DNA from: an uncultured Eggerthellaceae bacterium
Lineage (GTDB): Bacteria; Actinomycetota; Coriobacteriia; Coriobacteriales; Eggerthellaceae
NCBI GenBank assembly: GCA_903789375.1
Contig: CAIFEB010000014.1
Coordinates: 1 to 46,451, forward strand
Length of the DNA: 46,451 nucleotides
Reading direction: 5' to 3'
Below the pieces are notes generated by a model. The model searched no databases. It was not told where the DNA came from and worked only from the letters and a program-made list of their open reading frames with translations. Numbering within the stretch: position 1 is the first letter of the stretch; each line of letters starts with the position of its first letter. The translations under genes and the position numbers were made by a program. Shown in pieces: positions 26,032 to 34,136 of this stretch.

Positions 26032-27095
26032 GGTATGCGAACTTCCCCGGCTGCTCGGCCAAGACCACCGGCCGTGCGTACACCGAGTCGTTCGGCTACG
26101 TGGCCGAACGCGTGGGCATCCAGCTCGACGACATCCCCGATTGGATCTGCTGCGGCGCCTCGGCGGGGGCGGGCGCGAGCGACCTGCTGGCGGATGCGCT
26201 GCCGGCGCGCTCGCTCGCCCATGCCGAAGCGGCGTACGGCGACGAGCCGGTGCTCGCGCTGTGCGCCGGCTGCTACCGCAACCTGCGGCACGCCCAGCTG
26301 CGGGTGCGCGACGATGCGGCAGCCCGCGCGCAGATCGAGGAGGCCATCGGCATGCCGTACGCGGCGCGCGCCGACGTGGTCAACGGCATTGAGCCGTTCT
26401 TGGACGACGACGTGCAGAAAGCGGTGTCTGCCCAGGTGACCGAGCCGCTCAACGGTCTTAAGGTGGCGTGCTACTACGGCTGCGCGCTTGTGCGGCCGCG
26501 TGCCCTCAAGCCGTTCGACGACGATGAGAACCCGCAGTCCATGGAGCGCATCGTGGCGCTCACGGGCGCGGAGCCGGTGGCGTGGGAGCGCAAGACCGAA
26601 TGCTGCGGCGCCTCGCACCACACGAGCGTCCCGGGGGCCATGGCGCCGCTCATCGAGCGGCTGTTCGAGGACGCGAAGGCCCACGGCGCCGAGGCCATCG
26701 CCACGGCGTGCCCGCTGTGCCAGCTCAACCTGGACATGCGCCAGAAGGACATGGACCGGCGTCGCGCCGCGGCCGGCAAAGAGCCCCTCGGCATGCCGGT
26801 GTACTACTTCACCGAGCTCATCGCAGCGAGCTTCGGCGGGCCGGTCGACCAGATCGGCCTGACCCGCCACTTCCTGCCGGCGGAGGCGCTTATCGCCGAG
26901 GCGAAGAAACGCGAGGTCAAACACGAGCCGACGCCGGAGGAGCTGCGCGCCCAGCGCATCGCCGAGGCCAAGCGGCGCAAGCAGGAACGCGCCGCCGCGC
27001 AGGCAGCCGGAAACGCCGACGGCCAAGCGGCGCAGGCGCAGCCCACAGCGGCAGCGGCGCAGACGAAGGGAACGGAGGCGAGCGATCATGAGTAG
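26028..27095 (+). CDS. hdrB: HdrB-like heterodisulfide reductase catalytic subunit
   Basis: This 355-residue subunit carries two CCG domains, the binding sites of the non-cubane [4Fe-4S] clusters that cleave the disulfide in archaeal HdrB. The first includes GCSAK, ICCGAS and CAGCYRN; the second CYYGCALVRP, ECCGASHHT and ACPLCQLNLD. The last 65 residues (from about 290) form a charged and then Ala/Gln-rich tail not normal for HdrB. It overlaps hdrC by four bases and hdrA by eight. In bacteria without CoM/CoB the substrate is not the methanogen heterodisulfide; a DsrC-like or other thiol partner is possible and is not encoded here. Confidence 0.92.
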   Translation: MRYANFPGCSAKTTGRAYTESFGYVAERVGIQLDDIPDWICCGASAGAGASDLLADALPARSLAHAEAAYGDEPVLALCAGCYRNLRHAQLRVRDDAAARAQIEEAIGMPYAARADVVNGIEPFLDDDVQKAVSAQVTEPLNGLKVACYYGCALVRPRALKPFDDDENPQSMERIVALTGAEPVAWERKTECCGASHHTSVPGAMAPLIERLFEDAKAHGAEAIATACPLCQLNLDMRQKDMDRRRAAAGKEPLGMPVYYFTELIAASFGGPVDQIGLTRHFLPAEALIAEAKKREVKHEPTPEELRAQRIAEAKRRKQERAAAQAAGNADGQAAQAQPTAAAAQTKGTEASDHE

Positions 27096-29076
27096 GATCG
27101 GTGTGTTCGTGTGCCGCTGCGGCACCAACATCGCCGGCACGGTGGATGTCGACGCGGTCGCCCAGGCGGCCAGCCTCATGCCCAACGTCGTGTACGTCGA
27201 CACCAACAAGTACACGTGCTCGGATCCCGGCCAGGCGTCCATCGCCGAGGCCATCAACGAGAACAACCTCGACCACGTGGTCATCGCCTCGTGCTCGCCG
27301 CGCATGCACGAGGCCCTGTTCCGCAAGCTTCTGGCCGAAAAGACCAACGTCAACCCCTACCAGCTGGAAATCGCGAACATCCGCGAGCAGTGCAGCTGGG
27401 TGCACAAGGACAAGGCCATCGGCACGCCCAAGGCCATCGAGCTCGTGGCCATGGCCGTGGCGAAAGTGGACTCCAACGTCGATCTGCACACGACGCAGAT
27501 TCCCGTGACGCGCCGCGCCCTCGTCATCGGCGCGGGCATCGCCGGCATCCAGGCCGCGCTCGACATCGCCGACGCGGGCTTCCCCGTGACGCTGGTCGAA
27601 CGCGAGACCACCATCGGCGGCAAGATGCCGATGCTCGACAAGACGTTCCCGACGATGGACTGCTCGGCTTGCATCTGCACGCCCAAGATGTCCGAGGCGG
27701 CGGCGCATCCCAACATCACCATCAAGACGCTTTCCGAGGTGGAGAAGGTCGAAGGCTACGTGGGCAACTTCGACGTGACCATCCGCGAGAAGGCCAAGTA
27801 CGTCGACTACGACAAGTGCACCGGCTGCGGCCAGTGCGAGGAGAAGTGCCCGCAGCGCAAGATCCCGAGCGAGTTCAACCAGGGGCTGAGCTTCCGCACG
27901 GCCGTCTACAAGCCGTTTCCGCAGGCCGTGCCGTCCAAGTCCACCATCGACCCCGCGCACTGCCGGATGCTCACCAAGGGCACGTGCGGCGTGTGCTCGA
28001 AGGTGTGCCAGGCGGGCGCCATCAACTACGACGACGTGGACCGCGTGACCACCGAGCGCTACGGCGCCATCGTGGTGGCCACAGGTTACGAGCTGATCAA
28101 CTGGGCGAACATCTATCCCGAATACGGCGGCGGGCGCTATCCCGACGTCATCTCGGGCCTGCAGTTCGAACGCCTGGTCAACGCGTCCGGCCCGACCGAG
28201 GGCCACGTCCTGCGCCCGAGCGACCGGAAGGAACCCAAGACGGTCGTCATCATCAAGTGCGTCGGCTCGCGCGACCCGCACAAGGGCGTGTCGTACTGCA
28301 GCCGCGCGTGCTGCATGTACGCCGCCAAGCACGCCCATCAGTACCTGGACAAGGTGCCCGACGGACGGTGCTACGTGTTCTACATGGACGTGCGCTGCGC
28401 GGGCAAGGGCTACGACGAATTCTACATGCGCACGCTCCAGGATGGGGCCATCTATCTGCACGGACGCGTGTCGCGCATCTACGAGCGCGACGGCAAGCTC
28501 GTGTGCGTGGGCGAAGACACCCTGTCCGACCAGGTGGTGAGCGTCAACGCCGACATGGTGGTGCTCGAGACGGCCATGGTCCCGCCCGAGGGCGCCGGCA
28601 CGCTGGCCACGACCGTCAACATCCAGCGCGGACCCGAGGGCTGGTTCACCGAGGCGCACCCCAAGCTGCGCCCGGTGGAGACGAACACCGCCGGCGTGTA
28701 CCTGGCCGGCACGGCGCAGGGTCCCAAGGACATCCCCGACACGGTCGCCCAGGCGGGCGCTGCCGCGTCGAAGGCGATCGGGCTTCTGTGCCGCGGGTAC
28801 ATCCAGTCCAACCCGATGATCACCCACATCGACACGGCCAAGTGCTCGGGCTGCGGCGCATGCGTCGACATCTGCCCGTACGGCGCGCTCTCGCTGGTCG
28901 AGATGACGGCGCGCGAGAACTCGCGCAAGGTCACGCGCGTGGTCGCGGAAGTGAACGCGGGCCTGTGCCAGGGCTGCGGCGCGTGCACGGTGGCGTGCCG
29001 ACCGGGCGCGGCGGACCTGCTCGGGTTCGGAGACGAGGGAATCATGCAGGAGGTGGAGACCTATGCCTATCGCTGA
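27088..29076 (+). CDS. hdrA: HdrA-like FAD/Fe-S electron-bifurcating subunit
   Basis: The 662-residue protein is the flavin subunit at which electron bifurcation would occur. Parts in order: an N-terminal Cys-bearing domain (IGVFVCRCGTNIAG), the FAD Rossmann motif ALVIGAGIAGIQ (about 145-155) with GGKM downstream, the HdrA signature MDCSACICTPKM, an inserted [4Fe-4S] motif CTGCGQCEEKCP (from C244), CGVCSKVCQAGA, and two C-terminal ferredoxin motifs, CSGCGACVDICPYGA (from C586) and CQGCGACTVACRPGA (from C627). It overlaps hdrB by eight bases and flxD by 14. Compared with methanogen HdrA the domain order is conserved. Confidence 0.95.
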   Translation: MSRIGVFVCRCGTNIAGTVDVDAVAQAASLMPNVVYVDTNKYTCSDPGQASIAEAINENNLDHVVIASCSPRMHEALFRKLLAEKTNVNPYQLEIANIREQCSWVHKDKAIGTPKAIELVAMAVAKVDSNVDLHTTQIPVTRRALVIGAGIAGIQAALDIADAGFPVTLVERETTIGGKMPMLDKTFPTMDCSACICTPKMSEAAAHPNITIKTLSEVEKVEGYVGNFDVTIREKAKYVDYDKCTGCGQCEEKCPQRKIPSEFNQGLSFRTAVYKPFPQAVPSKSTIDPAHCRMLTKGTCGVCSKVCQAGAINYDDVDRVTTERYGAIVVATGYELINWANIYPEYGGGRYPDVISGLQFERLVNASGPTEGHVLRPSDRKEPKTVVIIKCVGSRDPHKGVSYCSRACCMYAAKHAHQYLDKVPDGRCYVFYMDVRCAGKGYDEFYMRTLQDGAIYLHGRVSRIYERDGKLVCVGEDTLSDQVVSVNADMVVLETAMVPPEGAGTLATTVNIQRGPEGWFTEAHPKLRPVETNTAGVYLAGTAQGPKDIPDTVAQAGAAASKAIGLLCRGYIQSNPMITHIDTAKCSGCGACVDICPYGALSLVEMTARENSRKVTRVVAEVNAGLCQGCGACTVACRPGAADLLGFGDEGIMQEVETYAYR

Positions 29077-29563
29077 GACGGCGCATGAGGCGCAGGGTCA
29101 GGCGAACGAGGAGTTCCGCCCGAAGATCCTGGCGTTCTGCTGCAACTGGTGCACCTACGCCGGGGCCGACCTGGCGGGGCTCAACCGCATGAACTATCCG
29201 GCCGACGTCAAGGTGCTGCGCGTGCCCTGCTCGGGGCGCGTCAACCCCCAGCACGTGCTGCGCGCGCTGCAGGACGGCTGCGACGGCGTGCTCGTGTGCG
29301 GCTGCCATCCGGGCGACTGCCACTACTCGACCGGCAACTACTACGCCAAGCGCCGCATGATGGTGTTCAAGCGGCTGCTCGAGTTCGAGGGACTGCCGCC
29401 CGAGCGGTTCCAGATCCGCTGGATATCCGGTTCGGAGGCGGGCAAGTTCCGCGACACGATCGTGCAGGTCACCGACGACATCAAGAAGCTTGGCCCGATG
29501 GCGGCCGACGAGCCGTCGCAGGCGGTTGTCGCGGCGCTGCGTGCGAAGGAGGGCGAGCTGTGA
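29063..29563 (+). CDS. flxD: MvhD/FlxD-type [2Fe-2S] electron-transfer subunit
   Basis: The 166-residue protein is the MvhD-like delta subunit that connects HdrA to its electron-donating partner. Conserved cysteines are in ILAFCCNWCTYAGAD, VPCSGRVNP and VCGCHPGDCHY, as expected for the cluster-binding domain, followed by ISGSEAGKF. In methanogens the partner is a hydrogenase; here the next genes encode an NAD(P)H module instead, making this the FlxD form. Its start overlaps hdrA, and its stop shares one base with the next gene (TGATG). A short Ala/Glu-rich N-terminal stretch precedes the domain. Confidence 0.93.
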   Translation: MPIAETAHEAQGQANEEFRPKILAFCCNWCTYAGADLAGLNRMNYPADVKVLRVPCSGRVNPQHVLRALQDGCDGVLVCGCHPGDCHYSTGNYYAKRRMMVFKRLLEFEGLPPERFQIRWISGSEAGKFRDTIVQVTDDIKKLGPMAADEPSQAVVAALRAKEGEL

Positions 29564-30417
29564 TGAACGACGCAACCCAGATCGTCCGCGAACGCGCGAC
29601 GGCGCTGCTCGCGGACGGAACGGTCGCCGCGGTCGTCGGCTGGGCGGCCGGGCGTGGCGACCACGACCGGCACGTGTTCGTTGCGCGCACGCCCGAGGAG
29701 GCGGCGCTGCTCGTCGCCGACCAGTACTGCGGGGCGCTCGCGGCCAAGCGCGTGCTCAGCCTGCTCGACGAGGGGAAGATCGCCCTCGTCGCGCGCGGCT
29801 GCGAATCGCGCGCCGTGAACCGCTTCATGGCCGACCGCCAGCTCAAGCGCGACCAGGTGCACGTCATCGGCTGGCCGTGCCCGGGCATGCTCGACCCCGC
29901 GACGGGCGATGCGCTCAAGCGCTGCACCGAATGCCAGCGCCGCAACCCGGTGCTGTCCGACGAGGTCGTGGGCGATCCCGTTCCCGAACCCGAGCTCGAT
30001 AGGTTCGCGGAGCTCGAGCGCTTCGAGCAGAAGACCCCCGAGGAGCGCCGCGCGTTCTTCCAGGATATGTACGAGAGCTGCATCCGTTGCTACGCCTGCC
30101 GCAACGCGTGTCCGTGCTGCACGTGCCGCGTGTGCTTCGTGGACCAGGAGCGCGTGGGCTGGATGGGCGAGGAGTTCACCGCCGACCAGGCGCGCTACTA
30201 CGGGACGGTGCGTGCATTCCATACCGGCGACCGCTGCATCGAATGCGGCGAATGCCAGCGCGTGTGCCCGCAGCACCTGCCGCTCATGCTGCTCATGCAC
30301 AAGCAGGTGCGCGACATCGACGGGCTGTTCGGCCCGTACCCGGGCGGCGGCATGGAGCCCGAAGGCCCCGACCCGCTGCGCACCTATCACACCGATGACC
30401 TCGAAGAATTCATGTAG
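29563..30417 (+). CDS. Flx complex Fe-S subunit (FlxC-like position)
   Basis: The 284-residue protein has an N-terminal region with scattered conserved cysteines (CESRAVNRF, GWPCPGML, CTECQRRNP), resembling the FrhB/HdrX-type domain. Its C-terminus holds two Cys clusters, CIRCYACRNACPCCTCRVC (about 177-195) and CIECGECQRVCP (about 225-236). The ATG at 29563 overlaps the flxD stop by one base. It carries electrons between the NAD(P)H-binding subunit and FlxD/HdrA. If the gene order is the mirror of flxABCD it is FlxC, but I cannot separate FlxB from FlxC by sequence alone, so no symbol is given. Confidence 0.85.
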   Translation: MNDATQIVRERATALLADGTVAAVVGWAAGRGDHDRHVFVARTPEEAALLVADQYCGALAAKRVLSLLDEGKIALVARGCESRAVNRFMADRQLKRDQVHVIGWPCPGMLDPATGDALKRCTECQRRNPVLSDEVVGDPVPEPELDRFAELERFEQKTPEERRAFFQDMYESCIRCYACRNACPCCTCRVCFVDQERVGWMGEEFTADQARYYGTVRAFHTGDRCIECGECQRVCPQHLPLMLLMHKQVRDIDGLFGPYPGGGMEPEGPDPLRTYHTDDLEEFM

Positions 30418-30427
30418 GGAGGCGGCC

Positions 30428-31498
30428 ATGATCATCAGCAAGGACAACATGGGCGCGCTCGCCGACGCCATCGGCGCGACGCAGACCGTGTACGTGCCGG
30501 GCACCGAGCGCGCGGCCACGCGGTTCGTCGCGCACAAGAAAGGGGAGCCCGTCGTGCTCGGCGGCGCCAACGTGCGCATGCCGCCGAAGGATCTGCTGTT
30601 CCCGGCGACGGAAAAGATGTACCGCTGGAAGAAGCACGAGGGCCAGCTTTCGCTTGAGACCGAAGCCGCCGCGCACGAGCCGTTCACGGTGCTGGGCGTG
30701 CGCCCGTGCGACATGGCGTCCGTGGCCAAGCTCGACCTGGTGTTTCTGACGAAGGGATTCGTCGACGAGTTCTACCAGGCGCGCCGCGATGCGGCCACGT
30801 TCGTGGCGGTGACGTGCGTAGACCCCGATGGTGACTGCTTCTGCGAGGCGATGGGCGTGCGTCTGGACGCAGCCCCCGCTGCCGACGTGCTGCTCGTCGA
30901 CCGGGGCGGCGCCTATGAGGCGAAGCCCCAGACGGAAAAGGGCGAGGCGGCCGTTGCGGCGTGGGCGGAGGCGCTCGGCGCAGGTGCGGACGCTGCGGCG
31001 GGCGACGCCGTGGAAGCGCACTGCACGCTTAACCCGGCGGCGGCGAAAGCGGAGGAGCGTCTGCGCGCCGAGGACTTCGACAACGTGTGGCACTCCGTGG
31101 CCGACTACTGCCTGACCTGCGGAACCTGCACGTTCGAGTGCCCCACGTGCTACTGCTTCGACATCAGCCAGGACGTGCGCGCCGACGAGGGCGCGCGGTT
31201 CCGCTGCTGGGACAGCTGCATGTTCACCCAGTACACGCTCATGGCGGGCAACCACAACCCGCGCGCCGACCGCGCCTCGCGCGTGCGGCAGCGGTTCATG
31301 CACAAGCTGCGGTACTTCGCCGATCGCTACGGCGAGGGGCTGTGCGTGGGATGCGGCCGCTGCATCCGCGACTGTCCGGCGGGCGTCGACATCGCCGCGA
31401 TCATCGATGCGGTGGCCACGGCGCCGGAACACGAGCTGACCGAGGCGGCGCGCACGGTGCAGGCCGACGAGGCGAAGAAGGAGGCTGCCCATGTCTGA
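30428..31498 (+). CDS. Flx complex Fe-S subunit, AsrA-like (FlxB-like position)
   Basis: The 356-residue protein resembles subunit A of anaerobic sulfite reductase (AsrA) and related hydrogenase beta subunits. The N-terminal domain includes VLGVRPCDMASV. The C-terminal half has CLTCGTCTFECPTCYC, then CWDSCMFTQYTLMAGNHNPR, and CVGCGRCIRDCPAGVD, giving two [4Fe-4S] clusters. About 45 residues in the middle (about 165-210) are Ala-rich and low in complexity. ATG 30428 has AGGGAGG upstream, ten bases after the previous stop. Its stop overlaps the next start by eight bases. No siroheme subunit (AsrC) follows, arguing against sulfite reductase and for the Flx assignment. Confidence 0.87.
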   Translation: MIISKDNMGALADAIGATQTVYVPGTERAATRFVAHKKGEPVVLGGANVRMPPKDLLFPATEKMYRWKKHEGQLSLETEAAAHEPFTVLGVRPCDMASVAKLDLVFLTKGFVDEFYQARRDAATFVAVTCVDPDGDCFCEAMGVRLDAAPAADVLLVDRGGAYEAKPQTEKGEAAVAAWAEALGAGADAAAGDAVEAHCTLNPAAAKAEERLRAEDFDNVWHSVADYCLTCGTCTFECPTCYCFDISQDVRADEGARFRCWDSCMFTQYTLMAGNHNPRADRASRVRQRFMHKLRYFADRYGEGLCVGCGRCIRDCPAGVDIAAIIDAVATAPEHELTEAARTVQADEAKKEAAHV

Positions 31499-32357
31499 GC
31501 TGGTGCTGCAGCACGGCTGCGCCAAGGGAGGCGAGCCGTACGTGCCCCAGGTCTGCCGCGTGATCGACGTGCGCGACCAGACCCACGACGTCAAGACGAT
31601 CCGCGTGCAGACGCCCGAAGGAGGGCTTCCGTTCGAGCGCAAGCCGGGGCAGCTGGCCATGGTGTCGCTGCCGCCGTACGGCGAGTGCATGTTCGCCATC
31701 GCGTCGCAGGGACCCGACTACCTTGAGTTCGTCATCAAACGCGTCGGTTTCGTGACCGAGCGGCTCCACGAGCTGCGCCCCGGCGACGAGGTGGGCGTGC
31801 GCGGGCCCTACGGCAACTGGTTCCCGTTCGATTCCGCGCGCGGGCGCAACCTCGTGTTCGTGGCCGGCGGCATCGGCATGCCGCCCGTGCGGTCGTTCAT
31901 CGAGTACGCGCTTGAGCACCGCGCCGACTACGGGCGCATCGACATCGTCTACTCGGCGAGCACCTACGACGACCTGGTGTACAAAGACGACCTGTTCCAG
32001 AACTGGCCGAAGGAGCCCGACACGCACGTGCACGTGAGCGTGTACCACGCAACCGACGGCGACGGCTGGAGCGGCAAGGTGGGCTACACGGCGCCGTACC
32101 TGAAGGAGGTGTTCGCCGAGGAAGGCCTTGCGACCGACAACGCCGCGGCCGTCCTGTGCGGTGGGCCCAGCCTGTACCGCACCTGCCGCGAGGCGCTGCT
32201 CGAGCTGGGCTTCGATCCGGCGGACGTCGTGACGACGCTCGAGGCGCGCATGAAGTGCGGCGTGGGGAAGTGCGGCCGCTGCAACGTCGGCGGCGTGTTC
32301 ATCTGCCTGGACGGCCCCGTGTTCACCGAGGCCGAGCTGGCGCGGATCCCGCGATAG
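31491..32357 (+). CDS. flxA: FAD/NAD(P)H oxidoreductase subunit (FlxA, AsrB-like)
   Basis: The 288-residue protein is a ferredoxin-NADP reductase-fold subunit like AsrB and dihydroorotate dehydrogenase electron-transfer subunits. It has an FAD domain (KPGQLAMVSLPPYGECMFAIAS; RGPYGNWFP), an NAD(P)-binding domain (LVFVAGGIGMPPVRSFIEYA, then LCGGPSLYRTC), and a C-terminal [2Fe-2S] loop (KCGVGKCGRCNVGGVFIC). It is the entry point for electrons from NADH or NADPH. As the last gene of the operon it is followed by a direct repeat of its own 3' end and then the terminator at 32543. Confidence 0.92.
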   Translation: MSELVLQHGCAKGGEPYVPQVCRVIDVRDQTHDVKTIRVQTPEGGLPFERKPGQLAMVSLPPYGECMFAIASQGPDYLEFVIKRVGFVTERLHELRPGDEVGVRGPYGNWFPFDSARGRNLVFVAGGIGMPPVRSFIEYALEHRADYGRIDIVYSASTYDDLVYKDDLFQNWPKEPDTHVHVSVYHATDGDGWSGKVGYTAPYLKEVFAEEGLATDNAAAVLCGGPSLYRTCREALLELGFDPADVVTTLEARMKCGVGKCGRCNVGGVFICLDGPVFTEAELARIPR

Positions 32358-32459
32358 GGAGGTCTCTTGCTGCACGACGACGCGGCGAAGCACTGCGCGG
32401 TTGAGCTGGCGCGGATCCCGTGATGGGCGGTAGAAAAGACGGCGCGGATCTCGGGATAG
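32334..32459 (+). repeat. Direct repeats of the flxA 3' end
   Basis: GAGCTGGCGCGGATCCCG occurs at the end of flxA (32334-32351) and again at 32403-32420, with a shorter GGCGCGGATCTCGGGATAG version at 32441-32459. The second copy keeps the ELARIP reading but lies past the stop. They look like decayed duplications. Confidence 0.75.
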
Positions 32460-32542
32460 CCGAACCGAGGATGTGCAGGATTGACGGCTGTCGCGGCCGA
32501 CGCAGCTGCGTCCTCAGCCAGGCGGGTAATCTTGCGCAATGA

Positions 32543-32583
32543 AAAAACGGGCACCCGGCTGCTTTGGCCGGGTGCCCGTTTTT
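32543..32583. terminator. Bidirectional rho-independent terminator
   Basis: A perfect 17-bp inverted repeat (32543-32559/32567-32583) starts with AAAAACGGGCACCC and ends with GTTTTT, giving a T tract in both directions. It ends both the Hdr-Flx operon and the convergent cytochrome/flavoprotein operon. Confidence 0.92.
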
Positions 32584-32606
32584 CGTTCATGCGTGCTGCG
32601 GGAAAC

Positions 32607-32642
32607 GCGGCCCGCCCATGCGCCTTCGCGCAGGCGGGCCGC
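32607..32642 (-). terminator. GC-rich hairpin after the flavoprotein stop
   Basis: GCGGCCCGCC (32607-32616) and GGCGGGCCGC (32633-32642) form a perfect 10-bp stem 15 bases past the flavoprotein stop, just before the shared terminator. It has no T tract and may be a processing or pausing element. Confidence 0.5.
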
Positions 32643-32657
32643 ATGCGCGAGCAGCGT

Positions 32658-34136
32658 TTACGCGTTGATGTACGCGGCAGCGTGGTTGCCGGCGTTGATG
32701 CCGTTCACCACGATGTCGCACACGGCGTTGCCGCCCAGGCGATTCGCGCCGTGCAGGCCGCCGGTGACCTCGCCCGCGGCGAACAGACCCGGAATGGCCG
32801 TGCCGTCGGACTTCAGCACCTCGGTCTTGTCGTTCACGCGCACGCCGCCCATCGTATGGTGGATGCCCGGGGCAATCTTCACGGCGTAGAACGGCGCCGT
32901 CGCGAACGGCTGCACTGTCTCCTGCGGCTTGCGGCCGAACTCGTCGGTCGCGTCGCCGGCGACGATGGCGTTCCATGCGTCGACGGTTGCCTGCAACGCC
33001 GTGGGATCGAGGTCGCACGCCTGCGCCAAGCCGGCGACGGTGTCCGCCTTCTTTGACAGGCCCATTTTGTCGTATTTCGAGCAAGCCTTGTTCTTGTCGT
33101 GGACGTTGGCGTCGTACATGCACCACGAGAACTTGTCGGGCTGCTCCAGCTCGGCGGCGGACACGGCGTCACGCGTGCCCTCCTCGTTGAAGAAGCGTTG
33201 CGCGTCCTTGTTGACAAGGATGGCGCCGGCGCCGCGGATAGCCTCGGCGACAAGGGTCGACGTGGTCTGCTCGACGGTCGGGTGCGTCTGGATGTACTCC
33301 ATGCCCACCGTGTCGGCGCCGATGTTCTGGGCGATGATGATGCCGTCGCCCTGCGAACCGGGCGTGTTCGTCGACGGGAAGTCGGCGATACTCGGCTGGT
33401 ACTTGCGGATCATGTCGCGGTTGTAGCCGAAACCGCCGGTGGCGATGATGACCGCCTTCGCGTGGTAGTCCGTTTCCTGCAGGGTCTGGGTGTCCACGGC
33501 GTGAGCGCCGGCCACCTTGCCGTTGTCGGTCAGAAGCGACGTGACGCGCTGGTTGTAGACGACGTCGATGCCGCGGCTCTGTACGTTGGCCAGAAGCCCC
33601 GGGACCAGCGTCAGGCCCACGGCGGAGCCGTCGGTCGGACGGTGGCAGCGCTTGACGCTCGCGCCGCCCATCTTCGCCAGGTTGTCGAGCACGATGTCGT
33701 GGTTGCCCAGCCACTCGATGGCGGCGTTGGAGTTGTCGCACATGTAGGTGATCAGGTCCATGTCGCCCATGTTGTGGCCGCCCACGTACGTGTCGTTGAT
33801 GAACAGCTCGTTGGTGTCTTCGATGCCGGCAGCCTTCTGAGCTGCGGTTTCGGACGCGTTCATGCCCGAAGACGAATGCGAGCTGTTGCCTCCGCACACC
33901 GGCATCTTCTCGATGACGAGCAGGTTGGTGATGCCCTTGTCGTGCGCCTCGACGGCAGCGGTCAGGCCCGCGCCGCCCGAACCGATGATGACCAGGTCGT
34001 ACGTCTCGCTCTTGGGCTCGGCGAGCGCCTTGGCGGAATCCTTGTAGCCGCAGCCGGACAGCCCCAGCATCGCAGCGCCGGCGCCCGCAATCGCTGTACC
34101 CTTGACGAAGGAACGGCGGGTTATCTTCTCACTCAT
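32658..34136 (-). CDS. Tat-exported FAD-dependent fumarate-reductase-like flavoprotein
   Basis: The 492-residue protein resembles the flavoprotein part of flavocytochrome c fumarate reductases. It has a twin-arginine signal (RRSFVK, residues 7-12) whose end reads LSGC (C29), a lipobox, so it is probably a Tat-exported lipoprotein on the outer face of the membrane. The FAD motif LVIIGSGGAGLTAA is near residue 49, with CGGNSSHSSSGMNA downstream. Likely catalytic elements of the family are kept: NEEGTRDAVSA, GIHHTMGGVRV and GANRLGGNAVCD. The acceptor could be fumarate or another unsaturated acid. Its start overlaps the upstream cytochrome gene by four bases, so the cytochrome supplies its electrons. 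Confidence 0.9.
   Translation of the reverse strand: MSEKITRRSFVKGTAIAGAGAAMLGLSGCGYKDSAKALAEPKSETYDLVIIGSGGAGLTAAVEAHDKGITNLLVIEKMPVCGGNSSHSSSGMNASETAAQKAAGIEDTNELFINDTYVGGHNMGDMDLITYMCDNSNAAIEWLGNHDIVLDNLAKMGGASVKRCHRPTDGSAVGLTLVPGLLANVQSRGIDVVYNQRVTSLLTDNGKVAGAHAVDTQTLQETDYHAKAVIIATGGFGYNRDMIRKYQPSIADFPSTNTPGSQGDGIIIAQNIGADTVGMEYIQTHPTVEQTTSTLVAEAIRGAGAILVNKDAQRFFNEEGTRDAVSAAELEQPDKFSWCMYDANVHDKNKACSKYDKMGLSKKADTVAGLAQACDLDPTALQATVDAWNAIVAGDATDEFGRKPQETVQPFATAPFYAVKIAPGIHHTMGGVRVNDKTEVLKSDGTAIPGLFAAGEVTGGLHGANRLGGNAVCDIVVNGINAGNHAAAYINA

Noticed and set aside
29563-32357. Anaerobic sulfite reductase (asrABC)
   Set aside because: AsrA- and AsrB-like proteins are present, but no AsrC siroheme subunit follows and the genes are embedded with hdrCBA and flxD, fitting Hdr-Flx.
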